This document shows, piece by piece, positions 48,901-61,000 of a DNA stretch of 64,000 nucleotides; position 1 is the first letter of the stretch; the number at the start of each line of letters is the position of its first letter. Source of the DNA: Paragordius varius (lineage: Eukaryota > Nematomorpha). The notes under the pieces are model-generated. The model was given only the letters and a program-made list of their open reading frames with translations. It did not search any database and was not told the DNA's origin. Location: the NCBI GenBank assembly GCA_964247055.1, contig OZ176051.1:13640001-13704000 (forward strand), given 5' to 3'. Made by a program: the position numbers and the translations under genes.

Positions 48901-51900
48901 AGACATGATTCCGTAAATTGGGCTATCATATTCGTATATATAAATATGGAAAAATTATGTATTATTCTACGTTTTATAGAAAAATAGGTAATTTTCACGA
49001 CTCAACCATGTTTTTGGATGTTATTTTGAAACACAAACCATGGGATATGGGTGTTGAAAAATGTTACAACCCCTATATTAAACCCTATTTAACGGTTATA
49101 ACAAGGATAAAGTATGTTTTTTTCATTAATATAAAATATATCTTAAGGTGGCATATTATAAATTAATATATACATTAATTTACACATTATTACTTATAAT
49201 AAATCAATATTTTTTGTGAATTTAAAATATTTTAAACTGGAATAGGAATAAAATATTTTTTATTCATCCCAAATATAAAAACATTTAAACAAAAACTGAA
49301 CAATTTGTGGGAAGGAGCATACAACTATCGATCGATTATATCTTAAAAACGGTTTTTAGAATTTGTAATATGAGTTCTTTTTTTTGACTATCTAGAATAT
49401 TTCAAATAAACCCAAATCAATTTTTAAAAATTTTTTTTTTCTATTTATATTACATTTAAAAAGGTTTTGAACAAAATCAACATATGTAATTTACCAATTG
49501 GGAATTGAGTTTTCCATTAGGGCAACATACGATACTAAAGTGTAGGGTTGCTTCATTCAGCAATAATTGGATATTGCTTTTATACACAATATCCAAGAAA
49601 ACTGCTTGCTTTATTCTAAAATGTAAAAAATAATTTATTTAATAAAATCTTTTAATCGGTAACTTAATAGATTAAACCCTTTAAGATAGAATTGTCTGTC
49701 CAATAAGCTTTTTTCGCGCAAAATGGTGTAAAAAAATGTTAAAAAAAATAAAAAATTGATTTCAATCAAAAATTACGATTATATAGAAGATATATCATAT
49801 ATGAAATTGGGATCAAGATAAATAAAAAAACAATATCAAAGCCGCAAAGAATTGAGTTAGACACCACGCTTTATTTATGATGAGTGGCAAATAATTGACA
49901 AGGATTATTATAAAAGAATTCCCAAACCGCAGTATATAAACAAAAATGTTTTATGTTTGAATTAAATTTTTGAAAATATCATTAGTCATCATATCAAGGC
50001 AAAAACGTTTTGTTCATATATTTTTTAACATAGACAATAAAAAATCAGCTTTTTTGTCCTTTAAAACGACTAATATATGCAAACATGGGCCAAATTATGG
50101 ATTTTACAAATAGCATAGCCAAACATAAAAAACTCCACAATGTTATAACCATTCATCATCTTTCATCGAAAACATATAATCGATTCCGACCTTTTTAAAA
50201 ATAAAATAGAGAAACTTTAAGTAAATGCTTAAATATATAATTTATATCGATATACGTATCAATCAGTAATTGAGTTGAAGTGCGAAAGGTTTCGAGCGCA
50301 TTTAATTCCTCCTCGATTATGTTAACTGAAGGATTCGAAAACCGTTTGGAAAGAAACGGTGAAACACCAATGCTGTGGCGATGCCTTAAATCTCTGGTTG
50401 GAGGTCCAAAACTAAAGTTATTATGCAAAAAAATATATGTGATTTGCATGTTTGTCGTTTTTTAATATAAAAATATTTTGAATTCAGCCCTAAAACAAAA
50501 CCATTTTACATATATGGCTAAGAACCTTATCGTCTTTGAAGCCTAATAAAGTATAAATATGGTACTATTTTTGAAATATTTTGTTTTATTTTTTAATAGG
50601 GGAAAAAAGCTCCCTGTTAGGAATCAATCGCAATATTTCTAAAACAAAAAATATTTTTAGGTTTATGTTGATAATTAGACAAAAGGTCTTCTATATGATT
50701 GGATCTAATGTTAAACAATCAAGGGACCCCACCCCGCCCACATCATAGTCTATCATATGGCATAATACCTGTATCATATCCCTTTTATAAAAATTAAAAA
50801 ATAACCAGTTTTTTGAAAAACTTTTTTTATTATTCTTTATAAAAATGTTTTTTATTTAATTTTACTCTATATAGAGAGGCCTTAAAATACCTCCAAAAGA
50901 CCTAATCTACTAAAGATTTTTAAAAAATATTCAAATCATAACATGATTTCCCTATTTAATATACGTTGGTGGGGGGTCCAATGTCATATATAAAAGTTAA
51001 AAATAATGCGTATTTCAATAATTATATATATATAAAGAGTGAAATACTGAAATTTAGAAGAACGTAAATTAGAGGCCGATTGGGGTGTGTACGATGTATT
51101 AATCTCGTCTTCAGGATTATTATTAATTAAGGCTATATGGCTGTTCCATAATTTAAGTATACTTTCGAATTCCTAAGAGTTGTAAATATATAAACATATC
51201 GCTATGAGCATAAAAGAGGGTTAATTTTTTAGCAAAAAATTTTTTTTCATGATCAGCGAATTTATGACCGCATTATTTGTTACGACCTTGTTTTTAAATA
51301 TTGAGAGAGAATCAAAATTGGGCAAAATGTGAAAATTAAGGATAATTAAAAAAATAATGTGGGCAAAAGGTAAAAATTAAGGATAAAAAAATAATGATAA
51401 AACTTGAGATATTATGGTTATTACACAGATATTTACAATTTATAACTATAAAACATATTTAGGGTTTTTATTAAAGATCAAAAAATTGCGTTTTTCTTTT
51501 AACATACTTAGAACACATTATCAAACTATATTAAAATTTTAAATTATTTACTAGAACTCACTATTAAAATCTTTATTTTATTCAGTAAAAAAAGCTTCTA
51601 TATTAAAAACTAAAAAATATTGTTTTTTCACTTTTTTGTAATCTGGTTTTTGATATAAATAATGTCTTATTTAAATTTCACATGATCGAGAATTATAAAA
51701 TATATTAATACAAAATAAAATTTACAAGTAATGGAAAATCAACAAATCCGTACATGTCCCAGAAAAAATATTAATTTGTGTTAATAAAAACTTGTTACAG
51801 GGATTTGTAATCATTGTTGGTTGATATTCCACTACTTTTAAATCCTATTTTGCATATATTAAATACTTAATTCCCACTCATGTAAGATCCCAAAATAAAA

Positions 51901-54900
51901 CAGAAATTTTCAACACATAAACCTGATGACAAAATAATCATAAAATAAATACAATAATTTTAAAGTTTTATTCTGATATGTAAGTTTCTTTACCGAATAT
52001 ATTTAAGATTTTAATAGTGAGTTTAGCTAGTAAATTAAAAACATTTTAATATGTTCCATAAAAAATTTTTTTGTCTTTAAATATCTAAAAAGAATAAGGC
52101 GATTTTTTTATCTGAGTTTGTAACCCTAACTATATGATTTAAATTATAAATTGTATCTATCTGCTAAAATAATATAAACCATAATATCTCATGTTTAATC
52201 ATTATTTTTATCTTTAATTAACTTTGCTCAATTTTGATTTTCTCTAAATATTTCAAAAACAAGATTTAACAAATTAAATTGGCAAATTCGCTGGTCATAA
52301 GCTATCTCATAAAAAAATTTAAAATTTTTTTTTTGCACACATCGCATTATTATAAGTTTGATGTGAAATAAATAATTTTTCAATACATTAAAAAGTTATC
52401 ATTGTTTATATCGGTTATTTAAATTGTTTATGGGAAAAAAATTAAACGTGTGTCTTTAGTTAAGAATTATTTTCTTTACTAATTTTTGCTCCCTAGCAAA
52501 ATGATCCATATAACCAATATCAGTTTAGTCTTATAAGTATAACACCAATTGTATTTTATAAGATTTAATTAATATATAACAATTAACATTTTTGAACCAA
52601 CTTCAGTCTCCTTAACAGGATAATAAAGGTATTTTCTGAATATATCCATACAATATATAATTAACAAAATATACATTTTTTATTTTTCAAGAGTGGTAAT
52701 TAAATATAAGTTTTTAGTTTTCCAAATATCACAATTTTTCTCCATTTAATATATATAATATATATATATATATATATTTATTTATTTTGTATTTATAAAC
52801 AATTCCTAAGACATTTGACTGGTTAAAATCGACCTAACCCTAGTTGCGACTATGTAATAAAATTAGTCCAACAAAATCATACTTATTCAAAGTAAATTAT
52901 ATAGTCAAAATGTTATAATTCTAGAGACACAACACAAAACCAAATGATGCATTATAAGACTTTTCAAATTTTGATTTATCTACAATATAAGCAATATATG
53001 ATATATAATGTAAAATATACAATTGTGAAAAATACGGGAACCTTGCGATTAAAAAATATTTTTTCTTTTTTATTCTTAGCTGTATACCTTATCACGGACC
53101 AGCATTTGAGCTCGGTTCTTATGGACAATCTGAATGCAACCCGGGGGCTGGATCCAAGCCTCCCCATCGACTTGAATAGGTACACCACCCTTACAACACG
53201 TTATTGGGTCATGGTGCAAAATCTTTGACGACTTATTTTGTGCATCTTGTGCTTTTATCTTTTTCTGTTCGGATAACATTTCATTATGCATTATATTATA
53301 GTTATGGGATGATTCTTGGACGCCCCCACTGTTACAACCACAACTAATCGTAATTTTAAGGTGACGACATTGTGCTATTCTAAGAACATATATTAGGGGA
53401 AATGTGAAACGGGTTGGATAAGGTATAATTAAAATAAAGTTTGATTAAATAAGTCAACGCTTTTTAACAAGAAGTAGTTTTCGTAAGGTCAGATTCTCCT
53501 TAATATAGGCAATAATTTGCGGGATGTTATATAGCAGGTTGATAATTCCATCAGTAACCCATATTTATTAATTAAATAGATATATATAAAGCTTGAAGCA
53601 TTGTGAATGTTGAGCAGGGAGACTTATGCAAAGCAGAGCTTCTTATATAGCTCCCATAATTTTTATTTAATTTTTGAATTATTGATTTGAAAATTTTAAG
53701 CCACAAAAATAGTGGCTCAAAGATGTCCTATTTAAGCCATTAAATTTAGTTGTTTTGACCATGTGAGTCGGTTCCTTCACCAAAGAGTTTAACTTTCTTT
53801 ATACATGGCCCTAGGAATTTTTTTACCTATTTACGCCTTATATCTCTTAAAAATCACTGAAATATAATTTAAGCTGAACATTAGTTAAATACCTGTGATG
53901 TTGTAGATTAAAAACTTTGCTGACAGCCAATTGATGACTGCCAAACACGGCAACAACTTCGAGGATTTTATCATCGAACGAAGGTGAGAGAAAAATATCA
54001 TCTTCCTTTTTACCGCCCCAAAAATTGGTCCCTCCGGCATAACTATAAGGAAATTGAAAATTGTTTAAATAAGGAGTATTTTTATACTTGGTGCATCCCC
54101 ATTATTTTTAATTATAGTTTATTTTCATATAAAGCCATTGAATATATATTTAATCAAGTTAATGATAAAATAAAAAAAGTCTTATCTTAAGCACTTAAAT
54201 TGATTGAAAATCTGTGTTAATTAAATGAATCTAAGGAAGAACAAATTTCGCAAAATAAAATTTATTGGATTAATTTTAATCTCTTTTATATTTTGTATTA
54301 CTCGCTCTCTTTATTTCAAAACTTTGCACAATTAAATTGAATTCTACAATAATTATTATTCTTTGATTCTTACCCAAAATACTATAATAAAACATGGTAA
54401 TAATGAATAAAAAACAAATGATTCCTAAAAAGTGTCTTATATTAGAATTGGTTAATTTATTTAAAAAATATATTAAAATTGAAAAAATCGCGTTATTTTA
54501 GTTTTTTTGTGTCTATTATTTGCTCATCATACCTCGATATATTTAAAATGACTATCCCTTGAAGAGATGGAAGCGGGATCCGGATCCCATCGCATTCTAG
54601 TTGAACTTTTTGTTCCAAATTTTTGAAGGTATTCTGTAAGAGTTCTTTAGTTCCCAATAAACCATACCACATAATGTTCCGGGTTCGACTATTATAAAAT
54701 ATGTTGTAAGCAAGAGATATGGAAAATACTAATATGGTTACCCTATTTTTATGAGAAAAATGAACGCACAAAATAAGATATTGGGAAAATGGCTGTCTAT
54801 TTTATTTTAAGGAATATCATTGAGTCTATCATTAATCTTCATAGATTAAAAAGGCCTTTAAGTGCAAAGAGACCTGCAAGACGCTTTTCTCTATTATAAC

Positions 54901-57900
54901 ATGGGTAATGAAAATGGCAGAGTACAAAAATTAATTTTCACAAAAAAAGGTAAAAAAGTTACGAAACAGTTCGCTAAAAAATGAATGTATGGGATAAAAA
55001 ACATATTTGTTAACCTTGATTTTTCTGGATGTCCTTCCCTTTTATTGTGAAAATCCAGAGATATTTTGGCATCCAAACCAATCCCGAAATAATTATTCAT
55101 AATACACTTTTCTCGCATGATGTGCCTAAAAATTATAAGTAAAACGAAATTTTCACAACGATTTATCGATATAACCTATATTTAATGCAAAATTTCATTT
55201 TTACTAATTGCCCTTTTATCATTTCAATCCAATTTTGGCAATGACAAACATTAGTTAATAAAGATTGATTTAAGCGGAAAAGGGTGTATAACCTAAAGGA
55301 AAAATAAGTAAAAAACAAAGAAGCAAAATCTCTAAAAGAATACAATGGGTATGTTTCCACATAGTTACACAAAGGAAGGGCTGGTGCGCATAAGGCATCC
55401 ACATTGGCCATCAAAACTTGTCCGATTAGGTTCCCGTGAAATACCGAGGATAAATTTTCATTAACAGCTATGTAATAAATGTTTTTTTCTTAAAATTTGT
55501 AAAACCCAAACATCTTTTTGACACAAAAGAGCCACTTGCAATTTTAAAATAAAGGACTGAAATAATTTAATAAAGCACTTTATTAGCTACCTAATAATTT
55601 TCAAACCATAATCATATATTGATATTTTTAAAAACTAATTATAACTTTATAACCAATTGTTGACTATGTCTGTTTAATCGCAACATTTTATCAAGATCAA
55701 GCCCTTACTTTATAAAACAAACACAATATATTTTCATACTTACAAATGGTAATATATAAGTAATCACAATATGCCTTACCAGTATAATTGATACGGGGGA
55801 TATCCAAATTACTCGTACTGTTAGCCGTTCCACTCAAATCGCTTTTACTATCATCAACTAGACATTTATAATGGCCCTTTTTGTAAGTTCTACTAGCAGT
55901 TGATCCCTGTTTAAAATCCTTACTGGCAAGATTAAAAAATCGTGTAAGGGAGTCACGTGCACGCGGTGTTGTTGCTACTGTTGTTGAAGAGGTTTCACTA
56001 AATTTGCGACGTTGGCGAAGACGTTCATCCTTTTTTGTTTGGGGTTGCGGGGTCGTTGATCGATACAGGGAATTGAAAAACAGCCCTGGATAGCCAGAAA
56101 GAATGGAAGATTTACGGGAAACTGAGGCACTGCGAATTTGTTGGCTATGCAAAAGTGGAGGGCTTATTACATCATTGCGATTCTCTATACCACCACTGGG
56201 CTCTGATAATTAAAATATATTACAACATATAAACAACAATGTAATGATTAGGGTTAGCTTGATTTTTGAGCGGCTTATAATTTAACCCTTCTGCCCGTTT
56301 ATATGTGACCTCATTGGTGGGATTATAAACAATCATCATTATTGGCATATAGTAATAGACATGTTTCCAAATATATTGAAATTTATTTACAAAATTTCAC
56401 ATTTTTATTAATTCCAGTTTATACCATTACTTCATATCAAATGTAATATTCTAAATAGATGTTTGCTAGAACGTTTAATCGTTAAAAAGCGGCAAACCGC
56501 TGTAAAAATGATTAAGAATTACTTGTTTAATATTAGAGACTTAATATAAATGTATGGCGCTATTCCTAATTATGAATGTTCTTTTACACTTTATATGGTC
56601 ATTTAATTTGCATTTTTCATACGTTTAAATTTTTATTAGGAATATTAAATAATAATTATATTTTAAATATAATTCTACAATTTATATAAATATATTTCCA
56701 TATTAATAAAATAAAGATTATAGAGCAATAGCTTTTTTATCAAATAAATATATTTATATCCATAAAATAAATTAAATCAAGACCAAAATATAAATAGAGT
56801 TATTTTGAAAAATCCATGAGTCATGTCATAATAGTTTTGTAAATCTATTGGGCAGTTGGATAGCATTCGTTACAAAAAGATAATCCTATAGCCTTTATAT
56901 TATATTCACAACCAAATAAAAAATAAAATAGCATAACAACCTACCCATATTGTCTACTTTTATTGATGTAGCAGACACAGGATTCTCAGGACACAAAATA
57001 TTTCGCTTGGCATCCAGCGAATTTTTAGACTTAGAGTACACATGATAATCGCCATCGCTCTGTGTGGTATCTGGCTCAGTCAGATTACTTCTATTGACTT
57101 TTTCCAGTTCCGCTAATTTCTGCCGTATAATAAATTGTTTTTACCGTAAAATTTAGAAAGATAAGGACGTAGTAATACAGTACTTTTTGGGCCCAGAGCA
57201 CAAAGGCCAAAAAATTATATTCATCAGATACAGTAATTGTTTAAATTTAATATTGACCAATATTTTTCATATATTCATGACAATTTTTGTTTTGTTTGAA
57301 AGCCTCGGTGGTATATCAATAATTACAGGTACATAAATATTTTGTATTTATTAGTAATTTTCACAAAAAAAACGGAACACAAAAACGCATAATTTATTGT
57401 GGATAACGCGTGTCCCCCTAATTTTTTTACTTTCATCGTTTTTAAAGTTAAATGTTCATTAAAACTAAAAAAAACATCGTTTATAATTGTATTAAACCTT
57501 TTTTCCTATTTTTGAATTTTATTAACTTTTGATTTTTTTTAAAATGATTTTCAAATGATAGAATAAATAAAAATTAGTTTTGTTTTCCTATTTATTCAAG
57601 TAATTAAAGTCCAAATAAAAAAATATTTATTTAAGGTATCAAAAGTTTTCAAAAAACTATAATCTACAGATTATCACTTTTTTGTTGAAAAAACATTTTA
57701 TTTTTTTTATCAAATCGATATGAATAAGAGTTGTTAATATGGGGACAAACCTGTGTTTAACACACTAATTGTATTGCTATATTCGGATCTTAATATATGA
57801 TTGGCAATCATTTTCAAATATTTTATGTTATATTATAACACAATTTTTAGTTTAAAAATATATAAAACCGTTGCTTTGGTTTTAAACGTTAATTTCAGTT

Positions 57901-57975
57901 TCTTCATTATAATTGATTTTTTTTAATTTTTTTATTGAATAGACACAAAAACGTAAGGTATATCTTTTATTTTAT

Positions 57976-58012
<37 letters not shown>

Positions 58013-61000
58013 AGATACCTTTTGCAGATAATAATTTTGGTAATTGTATCGGCGTGTTAAACCTACACATATTCAAACATAAAAATAATTGAAATCTAAA
58101 ATTCCAGATTGATTTTAATAAATATTTAAAATAAACCCTTTTCAATCGGCACATTATGTTCCGAGGCAAAACTGCTATGACGGGAAGGAGTTAAAGACAT
58201 TGAAGATAAAGAATATCGATTAGAGGTTTCATCTAAAATTATATTTTATATAATAAGGCAGGAATATATATATATCAATTTATTTGCAATGAAAACCATA
58301 TATTGCATCATTTTTATTTTTAACCTGAGATAAGTTAGGGTTTAGATTAATATATTATTATAAACCTCTATTTTATAAATTTACATAAAAATGTAATTAA
58401 GCATGTGAAGAGTACTCAAACATTTTGAACACCATATGTAATAAAACTTTTTTACTCAAATATATACCCTTTAAATTGACTTTTGACAATTCAAATTTAT
58501 CCTTAAACAATTCAAATTTACCCCTGACAAATCTCTATAACAGGATAATATAAATCATCATTATATGAAATAATTTTTTAAATATATGTAATTTGATATT
58601 TAAAACACCAATTTAATTAGGTTGAATATGAAATGTTCAAGGGCAAAGTAGCATTGTATAAGGAATCTGAATCACGGTGCATTTAAGGTGGAAATGGTAT
58701 ACTTGATATCCGAAAATTGGGGTGTTTATAATCATCTAGATTTACGTATTTACAATGCGTCAAAACTCGGGGATGCAAAGTTTTGTGTCCTGAAAGGAAG
58801 GATGGCAAAGGCACCGCTCATCTGTGGCTTGGATTGGACAATTTTTTAAACCTGATAAAATTCTCGTGAATTTCCCCAATCTATTAAAGGAGAATTAGGC
58901 CGTTACAATAAGCCGGTAAAAATCATATAGAACGCCTCCCCTTTGGCTATGTCGAGTGATGTTTCCATTAGAACTAAAGTTATACAATTGGTAAGACTGC
59001 AGAAGTTAGACATTTTCAAACCAGCCAATCTCAGCTTACATGGGCCACGCCAAGGGTCAACGTACAGAGCTGAGAATCTATAGCGACTTGAGAGTCACAT
59101 ATGGCTGAAGGAGGACTCTCACCTGATCCCATTGCTGATTTGGTATGTAAGATTGGCAAAGGACAATCTTTCACTAAGATTGATTTAAAGACGCCTACTC
59201 CAAATACCGATATCTAAAGAGTCACAGCACCTTCTGACAATTTCAGCTCACAAAGGATTCGCTATAAAAGGGTGCCGTTCTGAGTAACAGCACCATAATA
59301 CAGCTAGTTATGGAACATGTAATAAATGACTGTCCCGGCACTTAAGCATATCAAGATGATGTTTTAGTAACTGGCAAATCTTAAGAGGAGGAACATGTAA
59401 AGAATTTTAACAATGTTTATCGGTTAGAAATGGCAGGTTTTGAGTTAAAGATAAATTTAAACCTTTAGTAAATTATCTGGGATTTGAAATAAGTAATTAA
59501 GATATATGTATATATAAAAATAAAATAAATGCATTAAACAAGGTCTCAATTGGTTGTAAATGATATATAGTTTAACCAGTAACGTTTTATGGAACTGGTC
59601 GGAAAAATACTTGAAAAGTTGGAAAGCAGCAAAGGAAATGTTAAATGATAAGTGTATTTAACACAATATAACCCGGATATATAAGTTAATAAATGAAACC
59701 GATGCCTCAGACATAGGGTTTGGAAGTATTATAAGTCAAGTGGTAAATGGTAAAAGACAACCTATTGTCTATGATTCCTTAAAGTGTAGTTCCCGCAGAA
59801 CTACTCATGATAAAAAGGGCCTTAAAGGCTATTGTTGGCATTACAAAGGTTTCGTAACTACGTCTATGGTAGAAGGTTGTAAATCCTGACAGACCCCTTA
59901 CCACTGGTTAGGTTGATTCATAGGGATAGTTTGAAGGAAATTTATGAGAAAATATAGATTAACAGAATCAATGATTACGATTTTAAATCAATCAGGCGGA
60001 TTCAAAATATAGAAAATATTACTTGTCGAGGATTATGTTGACACAATCAATATATATTACATCGTAACGAGACATCTAAGGTTTCTAAACTGTCATAATG
60101 TTCTAAGTCGCGATGAAATTCGGAGAGAAACAGTTAAAGATAAATTTTGCAAAATGTAATCAAGGTGATTCATAATCAAGAGGTCAACGAACCAGAAAGG
60201 AGAAATTGCGTATCAATAAGGGTGGTTAATTTTAAATGATCGAATAAAAGTTTGCAGGCGAGTGTGGTAAGTTACACAGCTGTCATAGTAACGTAGCTAT
60301 GAAAGGAATGGCCAGAATGTTTTTGGCCACAGTTAGATAATGACTTGGTAAGAAAATATAGTGATATAGGTCTAAAACTAGCCAAATCTATGTGAAAATC
60401 CCAACCACCAATGAAATCCTAATGCTGTAATTTGGAAACACACACACGCTGACATTGATATCGCTGGTCCGGTTGATGGCTATTGTTGGATGTTGCTTAT
60501 TGACAGCGCATCAAGGTCGGAAGGTTCCATGTTAAAAAAAGTGACTATGGTAAACGTATTTCATAAAGTCGAAGCCTTTGCCAGGTTTGGGTTTCCGAGA
60601 ATGGTAATAAGCGACAACACTTCATATTTTAACAATTCTTACTTTACGTCAAATCTGACGAATTTGGGCAATTTGGGTAACCCCCTTATAATCCTAAAAA
60701 TAGGGTGATAGAAAGGGTGGGAACTCTAGAAAGCAAGAAAAAAATTAAAATTATGTTATTAAACCCCAGACCTAAAATACTTCCTTATGGTCTCACCGAA
60801 ATTCAATCCACTCTGCTGCCACTAAATAACCCCTTCCAATTGCTTTCAAACGAGTACCACGAACACCAAAACAACCGCCTTAGACGCAGCAAGTACACGT
60901 CGTATTACAATAGATCAACGAGTAATGATTAAGAACAACATGGTCCCGGATGGAAAGAAAGCGATGTAGTTGACAGAACCGGCCTTCTACCATACAGCGT

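Noticed and set aside
50530-50555. A 17-nt microexon in DGK (GCTTCAAAGACGATAAG) between the exons at 53.1 and 50.4 kb.
   Set aside because: The exon at 51172-51048 satisfies the same phases and encodes the conserved EFESILKLW block, so the microexon is not needed.
53190-53335. An apparent ~50-residue insertion in the DGK accessory domain from the open frame at 53291-53076.
   Set aside because: The preceding exon is in another frame, and a 146-nt intron with GTAACA donor and GTAAG acceptor restores the family length between KITI and [11 protein letters not shown]. The insertion is probably intron read as protein.
60490-60932. Two short open frames that could be taken for host genes.
   Set aside because: They are parts of the Gypsy fossil (integrase region and sequence after it), not host genes.
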